In this document: piece by piece, positions 32,880 to 44,119 of the stretch | Layout: every line of letters starts with the position of its first letter | Numbering within the stretch: position 1 is the first letter of the stretch | NCBI RefSeq assembly: GCF_019393635.1 | Contig: NC_057863.1 | Location: forward strand, 644,277,306 to 644,341,305 | Source: Dromiciops gliroides | Taxonomy: Eukaryota; Chordata; Mammalia; Microbiotheria; Microbiotheriidae | Reading direction: 5' to 3' | DNA length: 64,000 nt | Notes under the pieces: model-generated | Seen by the model: the letters and a program-made list of their open reading frames with translations, nothing else | Told to the model about the DNA's origin: nothing | The model's database searches: none | Translations under genes and position numbers: made by a program

Positions 32880-34030
32880 CCAAAACAAAATATTTATCTC
32901 TTTCTGCTCTCTGAGAACTTCACCTCTCTAGCAAGAAGTGGGGAAAATGTTTCACCATTAGTCCTCTGGAGTCATGCTAATTTTTATGCTGATCAGAATG
33001 TCAAATTCTTTCAAAGTTGTTCTATCATCCACTCCCAATTCCAACACAGAACTTGAGTTCTGGGCCATTGAGATGGGTTTGGGGATCCAGGTAAGACAGA
33101 GAGATTTCCCATGACGGTATCTGAATTTTGACTGGCTGTCTGTCATTCCAACTTGTATGAGTACCTTCTTACAAACTGGGTGGTCTACAAGTCAGGAAGC
33201 AGAATCCTGAAGAGAATAGCACTTTATATTTGGGGGAAGACATGGTCTTCTGGACTATGATGCTCTCATCGGTTTTCCCTGATTCTAGTATCTATCCCAA
33301 GATGGGAGAAGGAGAACTCAGGTTTCTATTTATAAAGAAATTCTGTTTTCAGAGAACTGGACCTCCTGGTGTTGAAGGAGACACTTATCTTCCCAATGTT
33401 CTGGGGAAGCAGGGGGTTCTCCAAGTGGTACTCTTGGCCAACTTTTGTGGAGGTTCCCCAGGATACTCATTCTGATAAGCTTTCCTTGCAATATTCCAAA
33501 CTGTTTCTAATTAATCAGCAGCCATAGGATTAGGAAAGCAAAAGGAGGAGATTATCTAGGGAACAGGAGGCATATTCTGTAGTTTGCAAGCAAGGAAAGA
33601 GATTGGCAAAAGGCAAGGTTAGCAAAAATGCAAAGCTAAGGGGAAAAAAGCAAAATTTGAGCGATTAAAAAAAAACAAACCCTTTATCATTCTCTATGAC
33701 CCTTGATTTGTATTTCCTTAATTTTGTAGGCGTTATATTTTAAGCTACATAGAAAAAGATGGATAAACAATCTCCAAAGTCCTTGTCCAGTGTTGGAATG
33801 CTTTTAAGAATTTTAAATATGAGGTCACTCACATCTGTAAGACAGGCTGGGAGGGAAAGTTAATTTTATTATAGTAGGGGACTGGGAAAGAGAAGAAAGG
33901 GAGGCCAGTGAAGGGGTAGGGATGAAAGAGAAAAAAACACAGGCACTTCAGAGAAAAGGCTCTCACCCCCAGGACATTGGGACCTAGCAGGACACAATCA
34001 AGGGACCTCCACAGACAATGTCTGTGCTCC
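32880..34030. other. Pseudogene intron 4-6 region, unassigned
   Basis: This is where exons 5 and 6 of the CYP2 pseudogene would be expected; I could not find them. No repeat family recognised. Confidence 0.45.
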
Positions 34031-34039
34031 TCAACTTAC

Positions 34040-34200
34040 TCGTCCCCAGAAGGTGCTCATGATTTTCCAGTTGCCATTGATCAGGGCCATTAGCTCCAGG
34101 AATTTAGGGTCATTATAGACAAAGCAGTCCCCAAAGACCAATGAAGAGATGATGTTAGAGTCCACACAGCTTAAGAAGAAAGTAGGGTCAGAGGGGGTGT
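34040..34200 (-). pseudogene. Exon 4 of the CYP2 pseudogene, preserved at full length
   Basis: 161 bases, the family's standard exon 4 length. A pyrimidine-rich acceptor ending AAAAG precedes it and GTAAGT follows. All 53 whole codons are open. The region matches the F-helix end (FLELMALINGNWKIMSTFWG), comparable with CYP2[15 protein letters not shown]. Confidence 0.85.
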
Positions 34201-34599
34201 CTTTTTGGAAGGAGAATTACCCTTTCCTAATTGTTATCACTCTTTCCTTCTTGAAATTAATTTGTATATAGTTTGTTTGACTGATCCTCCAATGAGTACA
34301 ACATTAGCTGCTGTGGGTGCTAAGGAAACAGCTGTGCATTTTCTAGAACACTTAGGTTTGTGGTGACCTGCCTGGAAATCTGCCTGGGTTAGGGAGAATG
34401 AGTAAATGAATAAATGAATTAATGAATGAAGATAAGAACCTACAAGGTCACAGTCATGGGGTAGATGTTTTAATATGCATCATTTTATTGCCTTCATTAA
34501 TTCCATGCCAATACTAACAAAGTATTCCTGTCAATTCTTGTGGGGAGTTAATTCCATTATGCTAAGGTCACACGACTTGTGCTTTGTAAAATATTCATA

Positions 34600-34860
34600 A
34601 TAATCAGTCAATAAGTATTTATTAAATGCCTGTCCTGTGCTAGGTATAGGGATAGAATGACAAAAACTAAATACTCTCTACCCTCAAGGAATTTACATTC
34701 TATTGGAAGGAAACAACACAAGATGCAAAAACGTTAAATACAAATTATACACAAAGTCATTTGCAAGAGGAAGGTACTAGCAATGGGGTGGAAGGACAGG
34801 TAAGAAAGGAATCAGGCTAGACTTCTTATAGAAGGTGAACTTTGAAGGAGCTAGGACTCC
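34600..34860 (+). mobile_element. Old LINE fragment (L2/L3-like)
   Basis: AATAAGTATTTATTAAATGCCTGTCCTGTGCTAGG...CTACCCTCAAGGAATTTACATTCTA. Confidence 0.55.
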
Positions 34861-34929
34861 TTTATTTAAAAATTAACTACTTTTTTTTTTTTTTTTACAA
34901 AAAACAAAACAAAAAACCCCTACTTTTTT

Positions 34930-35070
34930 GGGGGTAGGGCAATGAAGTTTAAGTGACTTGCCCAAGGTCATACAGCTAGTACGTGTAAAGTGTCTGAGGC
35001 CGGATTTGAACTCAGGTCCTCCTGAATCCAGGGCCTGTGCTTTATCCACTGTGCTACCTAGCTTCCCCCC
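34930..35070 (-). mobile_element. CORE-SINE, short type
   Basis: AAATTAACTACTTTTT flanks at 34869 and 35080; an extra A/C-rich stretch precedes the tail. Confidence 0.9.
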
Positions 35071-35242
35071 AAATTAACTACTTTTTACAAGCATCTATTA
35101 TCTGTCCCTCCCTACTGTTGAACAATAAAATGAATAAACAAATGTGTATAATTTGCCCCCCTCCAATCCCTTCTTTAGTCATGTCCAAAAATATATGCCT
35201 CATACCGCATTAAGTCTATTACTTTATTATTTATGTTTTTTT

Positions 35243-35379
35243 TGCGGGGCAATGAGGGTTAAGTGACTTGCCCAGGGTCACATAGCTAGTACGTGTCATG
35301 TGTCTGAGGCCAGATTTGAACTCAGGTCCTCCTGACTCCAGGGCCAGTGCTTTATCCACTACACCATCTGGCTGCCCCA
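35243..35379 (-). mobile_element. CORE-SINE, short type
   Basis: AAGTCTATTACTTT (35210) and AAGTCTATCACTTT (35378) flank it, near-exact target duplication. Confidence 0.92.
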
Positions 35380-35499
35380 AGTCTATCACTTTTATGTCAG
35401 GATGTAATGATGGGCTTTGTCTTTAGTTCTCCGGACTCATGGTTCCTCATTACATAACTCAGAGTTTTAAAGACTTTCTAAGGTTTTTGTTTGTTTTTT

Positions 35500-37320
35500 C
35501 TCTCTTTTATTTTAGAATTTACAATTTTATCTTTTCCCAAATTACATGTAAAAACAAATTTTAACATTGATTTTTAAAACTTTGTGTTCCGAATTCTCTT
35601 CCTCCCTCCCCAAGCCCCTTAAGAACTCAAGCTAATCAATATAAGTTATACATATGTAGCCATGCAAAACATTTCCACACTAGTCAGGTTGTGAAAGAAA
35701 ACAGACAAAAGAACTTTAGAAAAAGGAAGTAACAAAAAAACTATACTTCAATCTATATTCAGAAACCATCAGTTCTTTCTCTGTAGATGGATTGAATTTT
35801 TCATAAGTCCTTCAGAGTTGTCTTAGATCATTGTATTGCTAAAAATAATTAAGTCATTCACAGCAGATCATCTTACAATATTGCTATTATTTTGTACACA
35901 GTACATCTCACTTTGCATCAGCTCATGTAAGTCTTTCAAGGTTTTTCTGATAGCACCCTGCTCCACAGTATTTGAATTCCTTTTTCCTAGCTGCTTGCAA
36001 TATTTTCTCCTTGACCTGGGAGCTCTGTGATTTGGCTATAATATTCCTGGAAGTTTTCATTTTGGTATCTCTTTCAGGAGGTAATTGGTAGATTCTTTCA
36101 ATTTCTACTTTACCTTCTACTTCTAGAATATCAGGGCAATTTCCCTGACAATTTCTTAGGAGATGATGTCTAGGTTCTTTTTTTTGATTGTGGCTTTCAG
36201 ATAGTCCAATAATTTTAAAATTATTTCTCCTTAATCTATTTTCCAGGTCAGTTGTTTTTCCAAGTAGATATTTCACATTGCCTTCTATTTTTTAATTCTT
36301 TTGGTTTTGCTTTATTGTGTCTTGATTTCTCATAAAGTCATTAGCTTCCATTTGCTCAATCCTAATTTATAAAGAATTATTTTCTTCAGAGAGTGTTTGT
36401 ATCTCCTTTTCCATTTGGCCAATTTGGCTTTTCAAGCTGTTGACTTTTTCAAAATGTTTTTCTTGCATCACTCTCATTTCTCTTTCCATTTTTTCCTCTA
36501 CCTCTCTTACTTTACTTTCAAAGTCCTTTTTGAGCACTTCTAAGGCCTGAGACCAACTGATATTTTTCTTGGAAACTTTGGATATAGGAACTTTGACTTT
36601 GTTATCTTCTTCTGAGGGTGTATCTTGATCTTCCTTATCACCATAGAAACTTTCTAGAGTCAGCATTTTTTCTCTTTGCTCATTCTCCCAGCCTATTTTT
36701 TACTTTTAATTCCTTCTTAAAGTGGGGCACTGTTTCCAGGGTGCACTGTCCCAAGCTTCAGGGGGTTCAAGATAGTATGATTTAAGGAGAGGCATGTTCA
36801 ATACTCCCCTGGCCTGTGCTCTAATCTGCAAGCAACCGATTGCCCTCTAACCTAAGACAGAATCCTGTTCTACTGTGGTTGCAAGCTCTGGTGTGCCTGT
36901 GCCGCTCCCCAACCTGGGCCACCACCCAAGACTTCAACTGGGATCTGGACACAGGCAAAACAACAGAGTCCTGCCTCAGTGCCAGCAAAAAGACCCCTGC
37001 AATCTCCCCCTGGCCAACTGCTTGACCCTCTTACCATTCATGGGCTGAGTTTAAGAAGCAGCTGATGCTGCAGCTGATTCAAAGGCTTCTGAGGCCTGAT
37101 TCGTTGGGTCTGGGGCTGGATCTGTGTGGCTGTGCTCCACTGTCATTTCCTGCTAACCTTCTAAGTTGTCTTTGGCTGAAAAATGATCTTACCCTGTCCT
37201 TTTGTGAGTTCTGCTGATCCAGAAATTGTCATATGCCATTATTTGAAGGTATTTGGAGGGGTTTGGGGGAGAGCTCAGGGAAGTCACTGCCTTTCCTCTA
37301 CCATCTTGGCTCTGTCCCCT
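35500..37320 (-). mobile_element. ORF1-only L1-type LINE, minus strand
   Basis: From its 5' end: AGGGGACAGAGCCAAGATGG start at 37320, 5' UTR, ORF1 with coiled coil (36666-36370, EVLKKDFESKVREVEEKMER, ERMRVMQEKH-type heptads) and RNA-binding part (36276-35960, LENRLRRNNFKIIGLSE, PERDTKMKTSRNIIAKSQSS). ORF1 then joins directly to the L1 3' end at about 35957. ORF2 is absent. ORF1 itself is interrupted by at least one stop/frame break. Confidence 0.8.
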
Positions 37321-37329
37321 GGTTTTTCT

Positions 37330-38340
37330 CTTTTTATAATGTTATTGTCATCGTATAAATTGTTTTCCTAGTTCTGAAAGCTAAGGGATATTAAGGAAAA
37401 GGTGGGGAAAGGTGGAAAAGCATGGAGATGATTCTAATTAGGTAAATCCACACAATCTTTTTTAGATTTAGCCAATCAGTGAAGTCACCCATAAAGAATT
37501 GGGACTCGGGGATAGAATATCATCCATTCTCTGAGAACCACAGGAAGCTTGTCACTTCCATAACATGTCCCAGACCCACCCTACTCTGCTCAAGTAGGGC
37601 ACAGAACCATAAGCATTGGAATGAGCATAGAATTAGCTCAACACATGAGCCTTCCCATTGAATTGGATCAGGTTACTGGCTAGCAGTGTCACCTGGTGGT
37701 TGAATTGGTATGACCTTGAGCATAATGGATGATTGTTTAACAAATGCATGCTGTCTATTGAATTGATTTAGGACCTTAGTCCACAGAAATTTTTAGAGAC
37801 TATTTCAAGGGACCCAGGAAGGCAGTAATGAGTGAACTGAATCTTGTCCAGGAATGGTGATGGTAGTGGTGTGCATCTGCTCCAAATATCCTAGTGTAAG
37901 GGAAGAATGCATTTCTCCCTTTCCTCCTAGAGAGTCTTCCTTTATAACGGAATTTTTAAAAAGTGAAAAATTGAAAGAGGAAGAAGAGAACCGCCCCCCC
38001 AACAAAACAAATCAATATATCAAACAACCTGAAAATAAATGCAATGTTCCACTCCTTTGGATCTCCCCTCCTTTGCAGTCTCTTCAGAGTTGGAGTGTCT
38101 TCTCCTGTCACTTGTCTGGGGTCATGCTTGTTTTGGGTAATTTGCAGCATTCACTTTTGATTTGTTTTGTGGTCCTTATTCTTTCCATTTACATTTTTTC
38201 ACTCATTTTGTATATTGCTTTCTTGTCTCTGCTTGCTTCTCTCTGCATTTGTGCATGTAAATCTTTGAATGCTCTTCTGCATTCATCATGTTTGTTGTTT
38301 GTTACAGCACTGTCATGTTCCACTGCATCCATGTAGCACA
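37330..38340. other. Pseudogene intron region, unassigned
   Basis: 38160-38340 contains an L1 3'-like phrase (CATTTGTGCATGTAAATCTTTG...CTGCATTCATC...) but diverged. Exons 2 and 3 of the CYP2 pseudogene were not found here. Confidence 0.4.
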
Positions 38341-38350
38341 CTTTGTTGAT

Positions 38351-38575
38351 TGGGCTGTCAGCTAGGTGGTGCACTAGATAAGAGTGCAGGTTCTGTAGTC
38401 AGGAGGGTCTGAGTTTAAATCTGGCCTCAGACACTGAGCAAATCACTTCATTCTGTTTGCCTCAGTTTCCTCATCTGTAAAATGGCAAACCATTCCAATA
38501 TCTTTGCCAAGAAAACCCCAAATGGGATCAAGGAGAGTCAGACATCACTGAAAAAACTGAACAATAATTGATTGA
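38351..38575 (+). mobile_element. SINE, long type
   Basis: Long form with AATGGCAAACCATTCCAATATC and AGAGTCAGACATCACTGAAAA. Confidence 0.85.
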
Positions 38576-38709
38576 CATCTACTCTGTTTCCACCGAGTTG
38601 CTGCCACAAAAAGTACTGCTAGCAATATATTGTTGTATGTGGGGATTTTCTTTTTATCACTGACTCTTTTGGGGGTACATACCCAGTAGTGGAATGTTTG
38701 ACTCAAAGG

Positions 38710-38895
38710 ATTTAGACATTTCAGTCACTTTGGCTCTGAAGTCAAAGGAGTTGAGTTCAAATACCATCAATCCTGACTGTTATTGGGCAAGTTACTCAAC
38801 CTTCCTGAGCCTCAGTTTCCTCATTTGTAAAATGAGGGTTTGAACTAGATGACTTTCAAGACCCCTTTCTAGTTCTGTATCTATAAATCTATAAC
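38710..38895 (+). mobile_element. MIR-type old SINE
   Basis: GTTACTCAACCTTCCTGAGCCTCAGTTTCC, AAATGAGGGTTTGAACTAGATGAC. Confidence 0.8.
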
Positions 38896-39672
38896 CTCTA
38901 GGAAGCGAGAACCCCAAACTTCTTAAGCTAGCTCACTTTCCTTTTGGATAGTTCTAATTGTTGTGAAATTTTTCCTGACATCAAGTTTAACTTGATTTCT
39001 TCATAGTTTCTGGCTCTTTGGCTCCTATTTTTTTTTGGGGGGGGGTGCAAATAGAAGCAATCTAATCCCTCTTCCACCAGCCAGTCCTTCAAATGCTTGA
39101 GAATAGCTAGTGTATTTCTCCCCTGCCCCAACTTTTCTTCTTTGGGCTAAATACCTTCAGTTTCTTCAACTAATTCTCATTTGGCCTGATCCCAGGCTCT
39201 TCCGTCTTTCATGGAATGTGGCCCCCAGAATGTTTCCTAAAAAAGGCCAAGGGGCTGGGCCAGGGGGCATCCCAGAGAACCAATGGTGCCACAAGCTAAG
39301 CAGAAGGTAGGTGGTGATGACCAGGTCCAGCACCAGCCTTAGCTCCATTGCTGGGGACCTCTGACTCTGCCACTGGCTCTGAATGCTCTGGCCCAGCCCT
39401 TTATCTGTCCCAGCCTCTTGCATCAGGCTTGGACAGGTATGCTGGTCAGTCAACCCCTACCCTGGCCTGGGGGTGGCCCAGCCAGATTCAAATCCATTAG
39501 TGTGCTTTCTAGAATGTCACTCTCCTGTGTATGTGTGTATGTATGCATGTTCCCTGGGGCTAGGGACTCCTGCATCTCCCCTCTGCTCCCTAGTCCCAGA
39601 TCTGCCCCTACACTTATCTGATGATGCCAACAAGGGCAATAAGGTGACCCAAGAACTCTACTCCATAGTTTT

Positions 39673-39827
39673 CTTTTGTTTGTTTGTTTTGTTTTTTGTG
39701 AGGCAATTGGGGTTAAGTGACTTGCCTAGGGTCACACAGCTAGCGTCAAGTGTCTGAGGTCAGATCTGAACTCAGGTCCTTCTGAATCCAGGGCCGGTGC
39801 TTTATCCACTGTGCCACCTAGCTGCCC
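39673..39827 (-). mobile_element. CORE-SINE, short type
   Basis: CTCTACTCCATAGTTT (39656) and CTCTACCCCATAGTTT (39828) are its target duplication with one difference. Confidence 0.92.
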
Positions 39828-39844
39828 CTCTACCCCATAGTTTA

Positions 39845-40445
39845 ATGGGAAAGCCTTCCACTGAAGGAAAAAGTCATTGTCAAGGATTGCTGAGTGTAAG
39901 CTCCTAGAGAAGACAGACTACAGGGATAAAGTCCTTTGGACAATTCTTCAGAATACCCTCTAAGTGAGAAGTTAATTAGTTCACAGCTGCATGTAGTTTA
40001 CAGTTTTATTTTAAGCTGTTAAGCAGTTGTTTTTTTGCTTCATGTCTGTGATTCTCATCACATTCAACTCCACATGAGAACATTGGTTCCACAAGAAGGA
40101 TGCCCCTATCCCTTGTGAGAATAAAATTGGATATTAGATCATAAATCTCCCCTACTTAACTTTTCCCTAATTTATCTCCCAGACTAGTAAATGGAAGAAG
40201 CTTCTGGTTTTCTAGATAGAGCCTTTATTGTATGGTAGTCACAAGGTGATGTTGATTAGAAGGATAGGAAAATAGAAATACAATACAAATCGTCTTAAGT
40301 CTAGGCTTAGTCTATATTCCTTATAAAAACTCACCAAACCGAAAAGGCCACCTTTGGAGAGAGAGAGACCGTCTGTGCCGCGCCGTCAGGAGTCCCGCCA
40401 AGCAGGCAAAAAGGCCTACTGCCGTTCTCTCCACCTCGGAAGTCA
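39845..40445. other. Unclassified interspersed sequence
   Basis: A+T-rich part (39900-40330) followed by a G+C-rich part (40350-40450). The TATAAAAACTCACC motif at 40320 is TATA-like; an old LTR is possible but unproven. Short open frames are not convincing genes. Confidence 0.35.
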
Positions 40446-40446
40446 A

Positions 40447-40963
40447 AAACCCGGCAGGCAGTCTGACATGTGCAGCAGGCGGACTGTTCATCTCCTCCCC
40501 AAAAGGGTGGTCCTTGAAAAACTGGCGTCTTTCAGTTATCCTAACCGACTGTTAAAAACTTTCATATTTTACCACATTTCCCCCCTTTGCTTCCTCAAGA
40601 AACGGAATGTTTCCTTGATGGAACAGTAAAAAGAATATAATAACTTTTGCTGACTAATAATATGCGAACAACAATACAGAAAAGGAAGAGCGGAGGCAGC
40701 TAGGTGGCACAGTGGATAAAGCACTGGCCCTGGATGCAGGAGTACCTGAGTTCAAATCCGGCCTCAGACACTTGACACTTACTAGCTGTGTGACCCTGGG
40801 AAAGTCACTTAACCCCCATTGCCCCACAAAAAAAACCCGGCAGGCAGTCTGACATGCGCAGCAGGCGGACTGTTCATCTCCTCCCCAAAAGGGTGGTCCT
40901 TGAAAAACTGGCATCTTTCAGTTATCCTAACCGACTGTTAAAAACTTTCATATTTTACCACAC
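40447..40963. repeat. About 130-base direct repeat bracketing a SINE
   Basis: 40449-40576 and 40835-40963 are nearly identical (two differences noticed: TGTGCAGC/TGCGCAGC and GGCGTC/GGCATC). Between them lie about 115 bases of flanking sequence and one plus-strand SINE whose A tail runs directly into the second copy. Confidence 0.9.
40692..40835 (+). mobile_element. CORE-SINE, short type
   Basis: Head GGAGGCAGCTAGGTGGCACAG; tail ACAAAAAAAAC merges with AAAACCCGGCAGG of the repeat. Confidence 0.9.
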
Positions 40964-41086
40964 CCTCTGTGTGCAGTATCTGAGTTACCTTCCCATGGAT
41001 GGGGAGCCTGCATCATCTGTTAAGGTTTCAGGGTCCATCTTAATTATTTTTATTATCTATCTATCTATCTATCTATTTATTTATTT

Positions 41087-41224
41087 TTGCAGGGCAATGA
41101 GGGTTAAGTGACTTGCCCAGGGTCACACAGCTAGTAAGTGCCAAGTGTCTGGGGCCAGATTTGAACTCAGGTACTCCTGAATCCAGGGCCAGTGCTTTAT
41201 CCACTGAGCCACCTAGCTGCCCCC
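41087..41224 (-). mobile_element. CORE-SINE, short type
   Basis: Tail merges with (TATC)n at 41056-41080; TTAATTATTTTTATT/CAATTATTTTAAAATT flank it. Confidence 0.9.
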
Positions 41225-41234
41225 AATTATTTTA

Positions 41235-41665
41235 AAATTATTTTATTTATTTAGAATTTTATTTTCCCAAATTACATGTAAATACAAATTTTGACATCAA
41301 TTTTTAAAAAACTTTGTGTTCCAAATTCTTTTCCTCCCCCCTCCCCTCCCCCCAAGAACTCAAGCAATTCAATACAAGCTATACATGAGCAGTCATGAAA
41401 AACATTTCCACATTAGCCAGGCTGTGAAAGAAAACAGACAAAAACAAAACTTCAGATAAAGGAACTAACAAAAAAATTGTGTTTCCCTCCATCCTATTCC
41501 CTCCCCTATGATATTTACTCTATTTTCTATCTTCTTTCACCCTATCCTTCCTTAAAAGTGTTTTGATTCTGACTGCCCCCTCCTCTGATCTTCCCTCCCT
41601 TCTTTCATCCCTCCCTCCTTATCCCCTTCCCCTTCTACCCTTCTGTAGGGTTAGATAGATTACTC
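41235..41665 (-). mobile_element. L1-type LINE 3' end joined to purine-rich module
   Basis: 41240-41478 matches the 3' end at 35510-35740; 41480-41665 matches the module at 28930-29125 and 43820-44180. The join omits the intervening sequence. Confidence 0.7.
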
Positions 41666-41887
41666 CACAGGGTCTATCTTAAGAGTTCAAGAACATTCAA
41701 TGAAGGACTGGGAAGGGCCAGATGAGAATCAGTTGAAGGAGCTATGGTTGTTTAACTTGGAGAAAAGACCATAGAAAGTGGGGGAGAAATATGATATCCA
41801 ATGCTATTCATTCTTTTTTCCTTTTTTTTTGTGAAATATCTTTGATTGAGTTAGAAGGGAACACTGTGTTTCTTTGTTTGTTTGTTT

Positions 41888-42024
41888 TGGCAGGGCAGTG
41901 AGGGTTAAGTGACTTGCCCAGGGTCACACAGCTAGTAAGTTTCAAGTATTTGAGGCCAGATTTGAACTTAGGTCCTCTTGAATCCAGGGCCAGTGCTTTA
42001 TCCACTGTGCCACATAGCTGCCCC
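41888..42024 (-). mobile_element. CORE-SINE, short type
   Basis: Full-length; (TTTG)n tail. Confidence 0.9.
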
Positions 42025-42580
42025 TCAACCCTATTTGAGGGGAAAATCTGACACATGTTTTTTTGTGGAAATCATTCAGTATTTCAGGGGGCCAATTTCA
42101 CTGTATTGTCCTCTGGAGTCTTTCCATCTTTGGTCCCAAAAAGCAGAATTATTTGTGACTTCTTCAGGTCTAGTGTCCAGGGGATAGTCACCAACAACTG
42201 TTGCGACATCACTTACTACCCCTCACACCACCTTAGTCTCATTTTCTGCATAGCTTAGTATTAGCCTTTGCTGAGTGTTTGTACATCTTCTGGGAACTTG
42301 GAATAGAGAGAGTGCCATGGTCACAGCTATTAATCATTCAAATCTTTTGCTCAACCTATACCCAAGGGAGGGGAGTGGGGATTATGACATTAAGAGTCTC
42401 ATATTATCCCTGAGCTCTGGCTACACTAACAAGAATAGATTGAGTTATGGAAAGACAGAGTTATGAGTAGATATCTACTCCATCTCTCTGAACATGATTT
42501 CTTTGAACCTTGGATATTATGAAAATTTCCTTTTTTCCCCTACAGGGATGTTCCCTGATAGGGTGGCCTTCCTCCATTCT
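42025..42580. other. Intergenic, unassigned
   Basis: No exon-like or repeat signal recognised. Confidence 0.45.
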
Positions 42581-42587
42581 TTTTTTT

Positions 42588-42723
42588 GGTGAGGCAACTG
42601 GGGTTAAGTGACTTGCCCAGGGTCACACAGCTAGTGAGTGTTAGGTGTCTGAGGCCGGATTTGAACTCAGGTCCTCCTGACTCCAGGGCTGGTGCTCTAT
42701 CCACTGCGCCACCTAGCTGCCCC
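42588..42723 (-). mobile_element. CORE-SINE, short type
   Basis: CCTTCCTCCATTC (42568) and CCTTCCTCCACTC (42724) flank it, near-exact duplication. Confidence 0.92.
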
Positions 42724-43937
42724 CTTCCTCCACTCTTGCAGGTGCTGAGACCACCTCCTTCTTTTATTTGGCTTGCCTGTTCCCCTACATATCAGGTAAG
42801 GAGTTGGTAGTTATTGTAGTTCCTTGGAGGATCCTAATCATGTGGCCTTTGAGTTGAACCTCTCACAAAAGGGCCTGGATTTATGATTTCTGTCCCCATG
42901 TCATTGCAGTAATAGCACTGCTGAACTTTGGTGCTATCATCCAAGTCATTAAAGGTAGACTGAGAACTCTTTGACGTCAATCCCATGTTGGACACCTGAG
43001 GCCGATCCAATACATTCTGGATGTTACATGTCAGATGAGAAAGAGGAAAATTCCTCTGAGTCAACAATGATGGTGCTGTGCCACGAACTCTGTCCAGCGC
43101 TTCCCATTTCAGTCAAAGTCTGTAAGCACTTATTTGCCTCATGACAAATAACTCAAAGGCTTTTGCCAGTTAATAATAGCTCTTTTAGCCTAGGAATCAT
43201 CCATAATCACGTCAGGGTGGTGTTCTTGGGCAAGGAGGTTATAGGCTTTCTTTCTTTCTTTTTTTAAAATTTGCAACAACATTTATTTTAATTTTTCCAG
43301 TTACATGTAAGGGTAGTTTTCAACATTCTTTTTCATAAGATTTAGAGTTCCAAATTTTTCTCCCTCCCTCCCTTTTCTCCCCCCTCCATAAGACAGCAAT
43401 CAGGTTATATATGTACAATCCACAAGTGCTCTTTTTATCAGTTCTTTCTATGGGGGTGAATAGTGAGCTTTGTCATTAGTCCCTTGGGGTTGTCTTAGAT
43501 AATTGCATTGCTGAGAGTAGTTAAGTCATTCAGAATTGCTCATTGAACAATACTGGTGTCACTATGCACAATGTCCTCCTACCTCTGCTCACTTCATTAT
43601 ACATCAGTTCATGAGTCTTTCTAGGTTTTTCTGGGATCATCCTGTTTGTCATTTCCTATAGCACAATACCATTCCACCATAATCGTATAGCACAGCTTCT
43701 TCCATCATTCCTCAATTGATGGACATTCCCTTGATTCTCAATTCTTAGCAACCACAAAGAGTTTCCTTAAATATTTTTTGTACAATTTTCCTCCCTTTTC
43801 TCTTTTTCATGATTACTATTGTTAACTGTTTCCTTTCCATCCTCTTCCCTTCCCCATGATATTTATTCTATTTTCCATCTTCTTTCATTCTATCCCTCTT
43901 CAAAAGGGATTTATGTCCTCTCCCCCAATCTGCCCTT

Positions 43938-43948
43938 CGATTTTTTGC

Positions 43949-43982
<34 letters not shown>

Positions 43983-43984
43983 TT
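43938..43984 (+). repeat. (CT)n microsatellite
   Basis: CTCTCTCTTTCTCTCTCTCTCT at the tail of the next SINE. Confidence 0.9.
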
Positions 43985-43987
43985 TTT

Positions 43988-44119
43988 TAGTGAGGCAATT
44001 GGGGTTAAGTGACTTGCCTAGGGTCACACGGCTAGTAAGTGTTAAGTGAGGCCGGATTTGAACTCAGGTACTCCTGACTCCAGGGCCAGTGCTCTGTCCA
44101 CTGCGCCACCTGGCCGCCA
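43988..44119 (-). mobile_element. CORE-SINE, short type, inside the ORF1-only LINE
   Basis: Short internal loss after GTTAAGTGAGG. TTTGCTCCTCTCTCTTT (43944) and CTTGCCCCTCTCTCTTT (44119) look like its target duplication. Confidence 0.9.

Larger units (their letters stand above)
30256..39348 (-). pseudogene. CYP2 family pseudogene (CYP2F/CYP2T-like), exons 1, 4, 7, 8, 9 recognisable
   Basis: Remains of a third CYP2 gene in the same orientation, between CYP2F and CYP2A. Exon 1 (39348 to about 39229) encodes MELRLVLDLVITTYLLL, a membrane anchor, then PPGPAPWPFLGNIL, after which similarity stops. Exon 4 (34200-34040) is exactly 161 bases, open, with AG and GT borders, and encodes DPTFFLSCVDSNIISSLVFG and ends FWGR. 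Exon 7 (32339-32169) is 171 instead of 188 bases with a frame change before KLPSMEDQAKMPYMDDVTHE. Exon 8 (30832-30695) is 138 instead of 142 bases: one base and one codon are missing; it ends AFLVFSAG. Exon 9 (30438-30256, 183 bases) keeps the heme cysteine in KWLCLGEG but has Trp for the conserved Arg, a frame change, and an in-frame stop before PYKLCLLPH. Exons 2, 3, 5 and 6 were not found. Similarity leans to CYP2F; CYP2T is an alternative because that subfamily lies beside CYP2F in other mammals. Confidence 0.85.

Noticed and set aside
39845-40445. Possible LTR with TATAAAAAC motif
   Set aside because: Only a TATA-like motif and base-composition change support it; kept as an unclassified stretch.
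40354-40629. 91-codon frame repeated in part at 40854-41111
   Set aside because: The two frames share a tail only because of the 130-base DNA duplication; no domain or codon bias supports a gene.
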